A DNA stretch of 49,180 nucleotides from an uncultured Collinsella sp. (GCA_902470835.1 CABRHR010000005.1:1-49180), one strand, 5' to 3'; positions 39,243-48,995 are shown, counted from the stretch's first letter. Made by a program: numbers and translations. The notes: generated from the sequence alone by a model not told the origin.

Positions 39243-40070
39243 CTATGCGCGAGTTGGCGACGACTCGATTGCCTGAACCAAAAACGCCGTGGCCCCGGTG
39301 CCGCAGGGCTTGTCGTAGTAGTCAACAAAGCGCTGGTCGGCAAGGTAGCCGTGGGCGAGCCCCAGGTACGCCTCGTCTTGAGGCTCGCGTCCCCAGTTGA
39401 GGTTAATCCAACGACGATGCATCGCGACAAGTTTTTGGGCCTCGATGCTCTTTGGGTCGCCGTCGGTCATGGCAATCGAGAGCTGGCCCAAAATCGCGCG
39501 TTCGAGTTCTTTCATGTCATTCCATGTCTGGGGGTCCATATCCAACAACGCTTCGTTTGCCGCATCGATGGCCTCGTCGCCATAGCGCGCCCGGGCCCCG
39601 GCCCCGTAGCGCTCCTCGTTTTCCTGTACAGTGCGCCAGCGCTCCAGTTGGGGCAGGACGGCGCCCATGAGCGAGACGGCTTCGTCGAGCGACATACCGG
39701 TGTTTTGTGCCAGCCGCGGGGCACAATCCTCGATCATTGCCTCCATCGTGGTGTCGTAGGTGTACTCGCCGTGGTCGTAGCACCACTTGCAGTAATGGTC
39801 GGTCGTGGTGCCCGCGGCATCGGTGCCGCAGTCGTCGGGCGTGAGTATCATGCCGCAGCTCTGACAATAGTGCTCGGGCATTTCGAGCAGATGGGACAGC
39901 GGCTCTCCGGTTACGGCGGCGATAAGCTTCATCATGTCGATGCCCGGGGTGACTTCGCCGCGCTCCCAGCGGCTTACGGCTTGGCGCGTAACAAAGAGCT
40001 TGGCGGCGAGCTGCTCTTGGGTGAGATTGTTGTCGCGGCGGATGGCAATGAGCTTTTCTGCAAAGGCCAT
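39243..40070 (-). CDS. XRE regulator fused to zinc ribbon and TipAS-like domain
   Basis: A 275-residue three-part protein. Residues 5-60 are an HTH_3/XRE domain (NLTQEQLAAKLFVTRQAVSR, WERGEVTPGI). Residues 66-100 form a zinc-ribbon-like cluster (HYCQSCGMIL, then HYCKWCYDHG) with four Cys in two CxxC pairs. The rest resembles TipAS (ALLDMDPQTWNDMKELER, MHRRWINLNWG, YLGLAHGYLADQRFVDYY), a helical domain that in TipA binds peptide antibiotics. It probably senses a ligand and controls transcription. AAGGAG precedes the ATG. Confidence 0.85.
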   Translation of the reverse strand: MAFAEKLIAIRRDNNLTQEQLAAKLFVTRQAVSRWERGEVTPGIDMMKLIAAVTGEPLSHLLEMPEHYCQSCGMILTPDDCGTDAAGTTTDHYCKWCYDHGEYTYDTTMEAMIEDCAPRLAQNTGMSLDEAVSLMGAVLPQLERWRTVQENEERYGAGARARYGDEAIDAANEALLDMDPQTWNDMKELERAILGQLSIAMTDGDPKSIEAQKLVAMHRRWINLNWGREPQDEAYLGLAHGYLADQRFVDYYDKPCGTGATAFLVQAIESSPTRA

Positions 40071-40201
40071 GGCGGCTCCTTTCTGCTGGTTGATGGCTTA
40101 AGCATACGCGGCGGCAGGCGCCCTTCCAAGCAACCGTTGGTTGCACGACGGGGACTGCGGCGAAGAATTGCGCGCAACGCCCCACACCTCCATGCCGTAC
40201 A

Positions 40202-40948
40202 ATGACCGGCATGGAACCTATTGCACACATACATACCGATCTGCCGCAGAAGTTCGGCATTCCGCGCAACAGCTTTTTGGCTCCCCATCTACAGGGACGT
40301 ATCGTCTTTGAGCCGGAATTTGCCTCCAACGCGGCAGTTGAGGGCCTGGACTCCTTCTCGCATTTGTGGCTGCTCTGGCGCTTCGAAAACGGCACGCCCG
40401 GTGGCACGGCGGAAGACATCGCCGCCGATGCCAAGGCGCAGGATAGGTCCGGCACCAACGCCAAGTGGTCGAAGACCGTGCGTCCGCCGCGCTTGGGCGG
40501 TGCCGAGCGCGTGGGCGTCTTTGCCACGCGCAGCCCGTTTCGGCCCAATCCCATCGGTCTTACCTGCGTAAAGCTCAGCCGCATTGAGCTTACCGGCGAC
40601 GGTCCTATCATCCATGTACTCGGGGCCGATCTGCGAGACGGCACGCCCATTTACGATATCAAGCCCTACATTCCGTTTGCGGATTGCCACCCGGATGCGA
40701 CCGGCGGCTGGATCGAGGATACCCCGTGGCAAGAGCTTGAGGTCGACTTCCCGCAGCACCTGCAGGACAAAGTCCCGTCCGCTAAGCTACCGGGCCTCAT
40801 CGAAGTCCTACGCCAGGACCCGCGCCGCGCGGGCAGCAAACACGAGCCCGATCGCGTTTACCATCTGGCTTACGCCGGGCTCGACATATCCTTTACGGTC
40901 GACGGAGCCCAGTTGGCTGTAATCGCCGTCAACGAGGCTCAGGATTAA
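40202..40948 (+). CDS. trmO: tRNA t6A37 methyltransferase TrmO (TsaA-like)
   Basis: A 248-residue TsaA/TrmO protein that methylates threonylcarbamoyladenosine at tRNA position 37 using SAM. Seen: HLQGRIVFEPEF, GLDSFSHLWLLWRFE, RPPRLGGAERVGVFATRSPF, RPNPIGLTCVKL, and the end VYHLAYAGLDISFTVDG. Start is ambiguous: ATG 40202 or 40211 (MEPIAHIH); neither has a clear ribosome site. Confidence 0.9.
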   Translation: MTGMEPIAHIHTDLPQKFGIPRNSFLAPHLQGRIVFEPEFASNAAVEGLDSFSHLWLLWRFENGTPGGTAEDIAADAKAQDRSGTNAKWSKTVRPPRLGGAERVGVFATRSPFRPNPIGLTCVKLSRIELTGDGPIIHVLGADLRDGTPIYDIKPYIPFADCHPDATGGWIEDTPWQELEVDFPQHLQDKVPSAKLPGLIEVLRQDPRRAGSKHEPDRVYHLAYAGLDISFTVDGAQLAVIAVNEAQD

Positions 40949-41060
40949 CCGGTAAAGCGTCCGCATCCGTCAAATTCAATAGCAAAGCCCGTGCCAAAAC
41001 CGCCCGTGCTGGTGGACAATAACGCCTACCGAAACAATCCACCTTGCACGGGAGCGCAGC

Positions 41061-42275
41061 ATGAAATACGACTTCACCTCGATCATTGACCGCCACGGCA
41101 TGGATGCCATCGCCGTTGACTCCTGGGGCGAGATCCCCGGTATGGCGCCGAGCGTGCCCGACGAGGGCTTCGACCGCATCCCCATGTGGGTTGCCGACAT
41201 GAACTTTACCACGGTGCCAACGGTTCAGGAGCACATCATCGAGCGCGCCAAGCACCCCATGTTTGGCTACTTCCGTCCGCGCACCGAGTACTTCGACCGC
41301 ATTATCGAGTGGCAGAGCCGTCGCAACGGCGTTGAGGGCCTGCTCCCCGAGCATATCGGCTACGAGAACGGCGTGCTGGGCGGGGTCGTGTCGACGCTGC
41401 GCGCCTACGTGCAGCCGGGTGACGCAGTGCTCGTCCATAGCCCCACCTATATCGGCTTTACCAAGTCCATCGAAGCCGCTGGCTATCGCATTGTCCATAG
41501 CCCGCTTAAACTCGACGACCAGGGCATCTGGCGCATGGACTTTGAGGACATGGAGCATAAGCTCGAGCAAAACCGCATCCATGCTGCGGTCTTCTGCTCG
41601 CCGCACAATCCCTGCGGCCGCGTGTGGGAGCGCGACGAGATCGAGCGCGTCATGGACATCTATCGTCGGCACGATTGCGTGGTAATTTCGGACGAGATTT
41701 GGTCCGATATCATCCTGCCGGGGCACAGGCACATCCCGACGCAGTCGGTGAGCGAGGATGCCCGCATGCGCACGGTTGCCCTCTACGCGCCCAGCAAGAC
41801 GTTCAACCTGGCGGGCCTGGTCGGCAGCTACCACATCATCTACAACGAGACGCTGCGCGACCACGTGTGTGCCGTGTCCAACAAGACCCACTACAACGAG
41901 ATGAATGTCCTCTCCATGCATGCGCTTATCGGTGCCTACCAGCCGCAGGGCTATGAGTGGGTGGACGAGCTCAATCAGGTGCTTGCCGGCAATATCGAGT
42001 ACTTCTGCAATTACGTGGACAAGCATTTTGAGGGCGTGTCCTATTCGCGTCCGCAGGGCACGTACATGGTGTTTCTGGACTGCACCGAGTGGTGCCGCGA
42101 GCATGGCCGTGATATTCAGTGGTTGCTCGACGAGGGGGCGCGCGTGGGCGTGGGGTATCAGGACGGCCGCCCGTTCCACGGACCCTGCCACATTCGCGTG
42201 AATCTGGCGCTGCCGCTTTCGCGCGTAAGGGAAGCGTGCGACCGCTTGGACCGCTACGTTTTTAACGCACAGTAA
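41061..42275 (+). CDS. MalY/PatB-family PLP aminotransferase / C-S lyase
   Basis: A 404-residue fold-type I PLP enzyme. Seen: DSWGEIPGMAPSVPDEGFDR, PMWVADMNFTTVP, FCSPHNPCGRVW, ISDEIWSDII and the PLP lysine 246 in APSKTFNLAGL, with the carboxylate-binding Arg in CHIRVNLALP. MalY/PatB enzymes cleave cystathionine or other C-S amino acids, releasing H2S or methanethiol. Ribosome site GGGAG. Monocistronic, with a GC-rich hairpin downstream. Confidence 0.92.
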   Translation: MKYDFTSIIDRHGMDAIAVDSWGEIPGMAPSVPDEGFDRIPMWVADMNFTTVPTVQEHIIERAKHPMFGYFRPRTEYFDRIIEWQSRRNGVEGLLPEHIGYENGVLGGVVSTLRAYVQPGDAVLVHSPTYIGFTKSIEAAGYRIVHSPLKLDDQGIWRMDFEDMEHKLEQNRIHAAVFCSPHNPCGRVWERDEIERVMDIYRRHDCVVISDEIWSDIILPGHRHIPTQSVSEDARMRTVALYAPSKTFNLAGLVGSYHIIYNETLRDHVCAVSNKTHYNEMNVLSMHALIGAYQPQGYEWVDELNQVLAGNIEYFCNYVDKHFEGVSYSRPQGTYMVFLDCTEWCREHGRDIQWLLDEGARVGVGYQDGRPFHGPCHIRVNLALPLSRVREACDRLDRYVFNAQ

Positions 42276-42285
42276 GTGAGCACTG

Positions 42286-42327
42286 CATGCGGGGCCTTCT
42301 GCCAAGTCGGCTGGAAGGCCCCGCATG
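42286..42327 (+). terminator. GC-rich hairpin after the C-S lyase gene
   Basis: A perfect 14-bp stem (42286-42299 with 42314-42327) enclosing 14 bases. No U-run follows, so termination strength is uncertain. Confidence 0.6.
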
Positions 42328-42419
42328 GTAAAACGTCTGTAACCATTGGGTACTCGTGTGGTTTTGTTTGCTATTATCTCTTACCATTTCAGTCTGTGAA
42401 TAGGATCGTCTGGAGCTCG

Positions 42420-43289
42420 ATGAAAAGACCTCGCCGCTCGGCTGCCATATCGTTGTTTGTCGCGCTTGCAGTGGCGAGTGCCTTTGTCGTAGCGATAGCC
42501 GGCTGTTCCGGGTCGAATGGCAGAGCCTCGGTGTCTACATCAAAAGGCCCGGATGCTTCGCAGGCCAAAGACGACGACCTTAAGACGCTCAATGTTGGCA
42601 GCGACCTCTATCCACCGTTTGTGTATACCGACGAGTACGGCGATATTGTTGGCCTGGATGTCGAGATTTTGACCGAGGCTTTGGCCCGCATTGGTTACAA
42701 GCCAAAGTACCAGTTGATCGATTGGGAAAAGAAGAACGAGCTACTGGCGAGCGGCGAGCTCGATTGCGTCATGGGCAGCTTTAGCATGACGGGTCGCGAA
42801 AACGAGTATCGTTGGGCCGGCCCGTACCTTGCGAGCCGCCAGGTGGTCGCGGTCGATTCCCAGAGCGATATCTACACGCTTGCCGATCTTGAGGATAAGG
42901 TCGTGGCGGTCCAGTCCACCACCAAGCCCGAGGACATTTTGCTCAATCATACAAATGAAAACGTTCCGCAGATCAAAGAGCTCTACTGCTTTTCGGACCG
43001 CTCATACCTGAACCCGGCGCTCGTCGAAGGTCTGGTCGACGCTATCGCCGCGCATGAGTCCTCGCTGCTTACCTACGAAAAAGACTATGGTGTGACGTAT
43101 CGCATTTTGGATGAGCCGCTGCTAGAGGTCGGTTTGGGCACCGCTTTCGATATCAACGATACGCGTGGCATCGACGTCAAGCTCACTCATGCCTACCAAG
43201 AAATGCTTGCCGATGGCACCATGGAACGCCTGGTGTCAAAGTACTTCGATGACCCTTCGCCATTTTTGAATATGGAGGGCCTGTCATGA
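42420..43289 (+). CDS. Amino-acid-type substrate-binding lipoprotein
   Basis: A 289-residue periplasmic-binding-protein-fold lipoprotein: signal peptide with lipobox IAGC, then a family 3 SBP fold (LNVGSDLYPPFVYTDEYGDI, VGLDVEILTEALARIGY, LDCVMGSFSMTGRE, and the final helices). Usually these feed an ABC permease, but no permease is here; the next gene overlaps by four bases (ATGA) and is a hybrid kinase. It therefore probably delivers a ligand signal to that kinase. Start 42420 with GGAG; the open frame to 42276 crosses the lyase terminator hairpin. Confidence 0.87.
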   Translation: MKRPRRSAAISLFVALAVASAFVVAIAGCSGSNGRASVSTSKGPDASQAKDDDLKTLNVGSDLYPPFVYTDEYGDIVGLDVEILTEALARIGYKPKYQLIDWEKKNELLASGELDCVMGSFSMTGRENEYRWAGPYLASRQVVAVDSQSDIYTLADLEDKVVAVQSTTKPEDILLNHTNENVPQIKELYCFSDRSYLNPALVEGLVDAIAAHESSLLTYEKDYGVTYRILDEPLLEVGLGTAFDINDTRGIDVKLTHAYQEMLADGTMERLVSKYFDDPSPFLNMEGLS

Positions 43290-45478
43290 TCGATGCGCCC
43301 GACCACGCTGCTCAGGAGCGGGGCAATCGTTCGGCAGGGGCATGGCTCCTTGTCGCTCTGCTGGGGATAGCGCTCTCGGTTGTTGCCGGCATGATGAGCT
43401 ACGGTTACACGACGGCCCAAGCCGAGCAGCGCTTTGCCGACGTTGTCGATTACGTGGCGACGCAGAGCCTTTCCTACGATGCATTCAACAGCGCCTATAC
43501 GACCAAAAACCTGATTCGCGTTATGGAGATCGCCGGAGAGGCTGCCCGCGATATGGAGCGCGACGGTTCGGTGGATAACGCCATGCTGGAGCAATACGCC
43601 GACCAGTTCAACGTGAGCGCACTGATCGTGACGGACGCATCGGGCAATTTGGTGTCCGAGTCCTCGACGGATGGCGTGGGCTACGAGTCGCTCGCTACGT
43701 ATCTCAAGGAAGCACCCGTGCTGGAGGTGGCAGCCCATCCGCTTAAGTCCTATACCGCCCGCATTACGCTTTCGGATGATTCGGTTGCAGACATTGGTTG
43801 CGTGACCCGGCAAGATGGCGAGGGCATCGTTATCGCGGTCAGGCATCAGAGCGCGAAGGCAGTTGCAAGCAATACGCTCAAACTGCAGAGCTTGCTCGGT
43901 GGTTATGAGACCATCGACAGCGGCAATATCGTGATCGAAAGCGACGGCAAGGTCGTTGCGACCAATGCCGTTGAACCCACCATATTGGGCGTGTTTGATC
44001 TGCCTGCGACGGATGTCTTCATTGTCGACGGTATAAAGGATCGATGCCCGGCTGGTAAGGTCAGATTGGTTAACGCCAACGGCGAGTGGTATTTGGGCAC
44101 ATTTGGAAAAGCGCGCGGGTTCTACGTGTACACCTATGCCTCGGCGCGGCGTTACTTTGAGGTCGTCGCGGCTGTTGCTGCCGGCGTGCTGGTGCTCTAC
44201 AGCGGTGTTATAGCCGTTGTTGTGATGGCGCGCCGCCGCGCTGATCGTCGACGTTTGACGGACTTGCTGCAGCAGGAGCGCGACTATGGCGACAGGCTGG
44301 CAAAGGCAGCGCGTGAGGCCTCGTCTGCCAACTCGGCAAAGACGGAATTTTTGCGTCGCATGAGCCACGATCTGCGCACGCCCATCAACGGCATTCGCGG
44401 TATGGTTGAGGTCGGCGATGCCAATGTGGACGATCTGCAAAAGCAGACCGAGTGCCGCTCAAAGATCTGGACGGCATCGGGACTGCTGCTCGACCTTGCC
44501 AACGAGGCCCTGGATATGAGTCGTCTGGAGAGCGGGCAGATCGAACTGGAGCTTGTTCCCACAAACTTGGTGACCCTCAACCACGAGGTGCGCGATATTC
44601 TGGAGCGCCAGGCCGAGGAGCGTCTGGTGACAATTATCTGCGACCAGCAGACGCTAAATCATCCCTATGCGCGGGTGAGCGTGACGCACCTCAAGCGCTT
44701 GTTGCTCAATATTGCCGGCAATGCCGTCAAGTACAACCGCCAGGGCGGCTATGTTCGCCTGGTGTGCCGCGAGGTGGAGCCAGCGGATGGCGTCCCCGTC
44801 TATGAATACACGATCGCCGACAACGGTATTGGCATGAGCGAGGAGTTCCAACAGCGCCTCTACGAGCCGTTTTGCCGCGAGGAGCAACAGGTGGAAGGCG
44901 CTTCATCGGGAACTGGCCTGGGCGCGCCTATCGCAAAACAGTTGGTCGAGCTTATGGGCGGAACCATGAGCTTTACGAGCGTCTTGGGGCAGGGGACGAC
45001 GTTTACCATCCGCCTGCCGTTCGAGAAATGCAAGCGCTCCGAGATTCCTCAGGCAGTTCGCGTGGATGGGGGCGATGGCGATACGCTCCAGGGCTTGCGC
45101 GTTTTGCTCGTAGAGGATAACGATCTGAATGCCGAAATCGCGCAGTTTACACTCAGCCGTGCCGGTGCCGTCGTGACGCATGCCAAGGATGGTGAGTCTG
45201 CCGTCGAGATGTTTACCGCGAGCGCACCGCACGAGTACGACGTGGTGTTGATGGACATCATGATGCCGGGCATCGATGGCCTTGAGGCCACACGTCGGAT
45301 TCGAGTACTCGATCGCGAAGATGCCGCGACCACGCCGATTATCGCCGTGAGCGCCAACGCCTTTGCCGACGACCGCAGGCTTTCGCGTGAGGCGGGCATG
45401 AACGCGCACCTGAGTAAACCCGTGAGTTCGCAGGAGCTCGTCGAGGAACTGGCGCACATCGCCGCCGACGCTTCATAA
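43286..45478 (+). CDS. Hybrid sensor histidine kinase with receiver domain
   Basis: A 730-residue hybrid kinase. Membrane helix about 20-40, outside sensor of some 250 residues with a Cache-like look (AEQRFADVVDYVATQSLSYD), membrane helix near 290-314, HisKA (FLRRMSHDLRTPINGI, His361), ATPase (NIAGNAVKYN, DNGIGM, GTGLGAPIAK), and a C-terminal receiver (LLVEDNDLNAEIAQF, Asp657 in LMDIMMPGIDG, HLSKPV). No HPt or DNA-binding domain is present, so the output partner must lie elsewhere. Translationally coupled to the binding lipoprotein, forming a split version of a BvgS-type sensor. Confidence 0.92.
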   Translation: MIDAPDHAAQERGNRSAGAWLLVALLGIALSVVAGMMSYGYTTAQAEQRFADVVDYVATQSLSYDAFNSAYTTKNLIRVMEIAGEAARDMERDGSVDNAMLEQYADQFNVSALIVTDASGNLVSESSTDGVGYESLATYLKEAPVLEVAAHPLKSYTARITLSDDSVADIGCVTRQDGEGIVIAVRHQSAKAVASNTLKLQSLLGGYETIDSGNIVIESDGKVVATNAVEPTILGVFDLPATDVFIVDGIKDRCPAGKVRLVNANGEWYLGTFGKARGFYVYTYASARRYFEVVAAVAAGVLVLYSGVIAVVVMARRRADRRRLTDLLQQERDYGDRLAKAAREASSANSAKTEFLRRMSHDLRTPINGIRGMVEVGDANVDDLQKQTECRSKIWTASGLLLDLANEALDMSRLESGQIELELVPTNLVTLNHEVRDILERQAEERLVTIICDQQTLNHPYARVSVTHLKRLLLNIAGNAVKYNRQGGYVRLVCREVEPADGVPVYEYTIADNGIGMSEEFQQRLYEPFCREEQQVEGASSGTGLGAPIAKQLVELMGGTMSFTSVLGQGTTFTIRLPFEKCKRSEIPQAVRVDGGDGDTLQGLRVLLVEDNDLNAEIAQFTLSRAGAVVTHAKDGESAVEMFTASAPHEYDVVLMDIMMPGIDGLEATRRIRVLDREDAATTPIIAVSANAFADDRRLSREAGMNAHLSKPVSSQELVEELAHIAADAS

Positions 45479-45482
45479 GCAT

Positions 45483-45525
45483 ATGGCCCGGTTTCAACGT
45501 AGGTTGGAACCGGGCCATTATTTGT
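45483..45525. terminator. Terminator between convergent hybrid kinase and PNPOx-like genes
   Basis: A 15-base arm (45483-45497) pairs with 45504-45518 including one wobble; TATTTGTTTT follows. Confidence 0.8.
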
Positions 45526-45546
45526 TTTGAAGGGCTTGCCTGGACC

Positions 45547-46026
45547 CTACTTCTCGTGAATCTGCTTGCCGCAGAGATGCTCAATCGTAATCTCGTAGAG
45601 CTGGACGCCCTTGATGTCTTTGGCGATTTCTTCCTCGACCTCTTCGGCGGTGGGGTAGTACTTGAGCGCGAGCTCACGGACCTTGTCCTCGATAAATGTA
45701 GGAGTGTCATTCGCCAGACGACAACGGCCAAAGACGACGGTGCTCATGACGTAGGGCGCCCAGTCATCGTCCTTGTACCACTCGTTGCCGTAAACGGTAA
45801 AGCAGACCTTGTCATCGCGTTTGAGTGCGTCGACCTTGTGGCCGGCTTTGGCGCCATGGAAATAAATCTTGTCGTGCTCGGCGTCAAAGAAGTAGTTGAC
45901 GGGAATGGCATAGGGGTAGCCATCATCGCCGTTGACGGCAAAGACGCCGCGCTTGCAGGTAGCGAGCAGTTCGCGCGCTTCCTCGTCAGTGATGGCGCGT
46001 TTCTTTCGACGTAAGGGCCTAAACAT
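45547..46026 (-). CDS. Pyridoxamine 5'-phosphate oxidase-fold flavoprotein
   Basis: A 159-residue split-barrel protein: AITDEEARELLATCKRGVFA, DGYPYAIPVNYFFD, IYFHGAKAGHKVDAL, DKVCFTVYGNEW. This is the FMN-binding PNPOx-like family often labelled nitroimidazole-resistance or general stress flavoproteins; the substrate is not clear. Start 46026 behind AAAGGAAG. A long basic N-terminus (MFRPLRRKKRAI) precedes the fold. It sits between two kinase genes and upstream on its strand is the BvgS-like gene. Confidence 0.87.
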   Translation of the reverse strand: MFRPLRRKKRAITDEEARELLATCKRGVFAVNGDDGYPYAIPVNYFFDAEHDKIYFHGAKAGHKVDALKRDDKVCFTVYGNEWYKDDDWAPYVMSTVVFGRCRLANDTPTFIEDKVRELALKYYPTAEEVEEEIAKDIKGVQLYEITIEHLCGKQIHEK

Positions 46027-46068
46027 CGTTGGCTTCCTTTCTGGTCGTGCGTAGTGGTTGAGCACAAA

Positions 46069-48906
46069 CTATAGCGAAATGGATCCGTTTTTCTTGATGC
46101 GGGCGAGTATGTTTTTGAGCTTGTTAAAGTCGAGCGGTTTGGACAGATGGGCGTTCATGCCGGCGTCATGTGCCGCCTTGGCGTCCTCGGCAAAGGCGTT
46201 GGCGGTGAGCGCGATGATGGGGATATCGGCTGCATCGACCTTCTCGCTCAGGCGAATCGCGCGGGTTGCCTCGTAACCGTCCATGTCCGGCATCATAATG
46301 TCCATCAGGATCGCATCGAAGCTGCCGGCGGGATGCGACAGGTACAGATCGACGACCTCGTTGCCGTTGGCGGCGCGGGTGACCACGACGCCCTCGGATT
46401 CTAGCAGCGCCTGGGCAATCTCGGCGTTCAATTCGTTGTCTTCGGCGAGCAGCACGTTCATGTTGGCGAGCGAGCAGTCGAGCGTACTCTCAACCGTATT
46501 CGCCCGCGCCTGGGGATTCTCGTCGATATCGAGCGGAATCTCCACGTAGAACGAGGTGCCCACATGGAGCTCACTGGTGACTTCGATGGTGCCGCCCATC
46601 AGTTCAATAAGCGACTTGACGATTGGCATGCCCATGCCGGTTCCTTGGAACTTGCTGCGCGCATCGTTACCTTCTTGGGCAAACGGCTCATAGATATGTT
46701 TTAAGAATTTGGGAGTCATGCCAATGCCGGTATCCGAAACGCTAAAGCAAAAGAGCGCGCGCCCGTTATCGAGTGGCTTGGTCTTTGAGCTAAAGGTGAC
46801 GGAGCCGCCGCGCTTGTTGTACTTAATGCTGTTGTCTAACAGGTTGATCATGATCTGTCGGATATGGGTGGGACTGCCGACCATGTATGGCCCCGTGGTG
46901 TATGGCAGACTATTGTCCTGCATGGTGATGCCGTTATCGGATGCGCGGAGCTTGCACAGAACCAGCGTATTGTCACAGAGCTCTTTGAGGTTAAAAGGCG
47001 CATGTTCCAGTGTTATCTTGCGGTCTTCGATTTTGCCCATCTCGAGGATGTCGTTAATCAGCGAGAGCAGGTGATTGGCGGCAACACGAGCCTTGGCGCG
47101 GCTTTCGCGGGCGACCTGGATATCGCCTTCCTTCAATTCCTCGATATCGATAAGGCCCAGGATGCCGTTGAGCGGCGTACGGATGTCGTGGCTCATGCGC
47201 GTGAGGAATGCCGTCTTGGCGGCGTTGGCGGCGTCGGCTTTTTCGCGCTCGGTTCGAGCGCGCACGAGCGCCCAGATGAGCAGGACAATGCTGACCGACA
47301 ACATACCGATGAGGGTGGAGGCAACGGCGGTGCGGTTGCGATAAAGGAATTGAAGCGTGTTGGATTCCTGGGCCGTGTACGACGTAGAGGAGTAATTGCT
47401 TGCGGAGAGCGATTCTCCGGCATTGATGATGCCCTTGTTGATGATTCCCAGCAGCTCGGGCTTTCCGCGCGAAATCCAGCACGAGAGCTCGCAGGTGTCA
47501 GGGAGCTCGACCGTCTCGCAGTCCTCGAGATCATAACGATCGCCGAGGGTTTTTACGCGTGAACTGGGAGCGACGACGCAGCGCGCCGTTCCCCTCCTGA
47601 GGGCGTCGAACGCTTCATCGTCGGATCGGTATTCGGTCACGGTCGCTGTGGGGAACAGACTTTCAAGTACGTTTCGGTTGATAAACGATGATTTGGTACA
47701 GGCGATGTTCTGAAGATCTTTGTTCAGGTTGCTTCCGCTGTGGATGGCGGTGAGGGATATGGTCCCCAACGATACCGACTGCACAACGCCTGATTGCTCG
47801 GCAAACCAGTAATCTCGGTATACCGGCAGCGCGACGTCTATGCTTCCCTTTGACAGGGCCTTTGACATCATCTTGTAGCTATCAAAGGCGACGGTTTTGA
47901 CCGTAATGCCAAATTTATCGTGCAACGTCGTCGCAAGCGATGCGAGCGAGCCTTCCATTTTGCCGTCTTCGTCTTCGTTGCAGTAGGGGAGTTTGCCCGT
48001 AATGTAGCCGAGCGTGATGGTGTTGTTGTTCGCCTTGAGCCAGGCGCGCTCATCGCCGGTGAGCGAGGATGATCCGCTGTTTTGCGCTGAATAGTTCGAT
48101 TTGACCTCGTCGTTATAGCGGGGGTTGACGCGGTTGATTGCCGCCATTGCGGAGTTGATGTTGTCCATCAGGTCGGGGCGGCTTTTGGGAACGGCGAAGT
48201 AGTAGTCGCTCGAACCGACGTAGAACATGGGCGACGCCTCGGGCGACGAAATGGTGTCGTTCATGATGATGGCGTCGACCTCGCCGTTTGCGAGCGCGTC
48301 AAAGAGAACGGAGCCTCCGTCATACTCCCTGTATGTGCAGGCGATTCCCTCGTTGGCGAGCCACTGCTGGCCGACGATGGTTTGCATAACACCGGAGTTG
48401 TAACCGATGGTGAGACCCTGGAGTGCTTGAGGGTCACCCTTGGCCAGGTCGTCACGGTCGGGCCTGGCGTAGATGTAGTAGCGCTCGGTGCCCTCGGGGT
48501 TCGAGGAAAAGAGCAGCTTTTGGGCGCGTTCCTCGGAGTAGGAGATGTTGGGCATGAGGTCGATCTCGCCTGCCTCGAGCATGTCCATAAGCTCGGTGAA
48601 GGTGCCGGAGACGTATTCGTACCGCCAGCCGGGCGTGTAGTACGACAGGGTCTGGAGGTACTCGTAACCCCATCCCGAGAGACGCTCGCCGGGGGTGCCG
48701 TTCTGGAAGCCCTCGTTGTTGACGAGCCAGCCGACGCGGACCGTCTTGACTGGCTGACTGGAGTCATCGGCAAAAGCCTGGACAGGCGCGATGGAACTCA
48801 GTGCGGCAAGCGCGGCAAGCACAATGGCCAGGGCGCGACATATAACTGAACGAAGGACAGTGGCAGCTCTCACATGCAATCCTAACGAATCGAGACAATA
48901 CCGCAT
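46069..48906 (-). CDS. BvgS-like hybrid sensor kinase with tandem binding domains
   Basis: A 945-residue sensor. After a signal peptide ending PVQAFADD come two outside substrate-binding domains (about 50-280, VRVGWLVNNEGFQNGTPGE; and about 285-510, ITLGYITGKLPYCNEDEDG). A membrane helix at about 535-555, HisKA (MSHDIRTPLNGIL, His573), ATPase (NLLDNSIKYN, DTGIGM, GTGMGMPIVK) and a receiver with Asp869 (LMDIMMPDMDG) follow. No HPt or output domain. It parallels the split lipoprotein-kinase system at 42420-45478 in domain content. GTG 48873 with AGGA six bases upstream is an alternative start. Confidence 0.9.
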   Translation of the reverse strand: MRYCLDSLGLHVRAATVLRSVICRALAIVLAALAALSSIAPVQAFADDSSQPVKTVRVGWLVNNEGFQNGTPGERLSGWGYEYLQTLSYYTPGWRYEYVSGTFTELMDMLEAGEIDLMPNISYSEERAQKLLFSSNPEGTERYYIYARPDRDDLAKGDPQALQGLTIGYNSGVMQTIVGQQWLANEGIACTYREYDGGSVLFDALANGEVDAIIMNDTISSPEASPMFYVGSSDYYFAVPKSRPDLMDNINSAMAAINRVNPRYNDEVKSNYSAQNSGSSSLTGDERAWLKANNNTITLGYITGKLPYCNEDEDGKMEGSLASLATTLHDKFGITVKTVAFDSYKMMSKALSKGSIDVALPVYRDYWFAEQSGVVQSVSLGTISLTAIHSGSNLNKDLQNIACTKSSFINRNVLESLFPTATVTEYRSDDEAFDALRRGTARCVVAPSSRVKTLGDRYDLEDCETVELPDTCELSCWISRGKPELLGIINKGIINAGESLSASNYSSTSYTAQESNTLQFLYRNRTAVASTLIGMLSVSIVLLIWALVRARTEREKADAANAAKTAFLTRMSHDIRTPLNGILGLIDIEELKEGDIQVARESRAKARVAANHLLSLINDILEMGKIEDRKITLEHAPFNLKELCDNTLVLCKLRASDNGITMQDNSLPYTTGPYMVGSPTHIRQIMINLLDNSIKYNKRGGSVTFSSKTKPLDNGRALFCFSVSDTGIGMTPKFLKHIYEPFAQEGNDARSKFQGTGMGMPIVKSLIELMGGTIEVTSELHVGTSFYVEIPLDIDENPQARANTVESTLDCSLANMNVLLAEDNELNAEIAQALLESEGVVVTRAANGNEVVDLYLSHPAGSFDAILMDIMMPDMDGYEATRAIRLSEKVDAADIPIIALTANAFAEDAKAAHDAGMNAHLSKPLDFNKLKNILARIKKNGSISL

Positions 48907-48965
48907 AAGGATACCAGCTCAGCCTGCCCAGTCGGCAGCTGTACCGCTAAACGCTCCCGCCCGGC

Positions 48966-48995
48966 AGTCATCGGGGACGTTCTTAAACGACTAGT
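48966..48995. repeat. AGTCATCGGGGACGTTCTTA half-repeat
   Basis: Matches the left half of the inverted repeat at 37696-37749 and carries its own short complement (CGACTAGT). Confidence 0.6.

Noticed and set aside
42276..42419. N-terminal extension of the binding lipoprotein
   Set aside because: It passes through the terminator-like hairpin of the previous gene and would bury the signal peptide.
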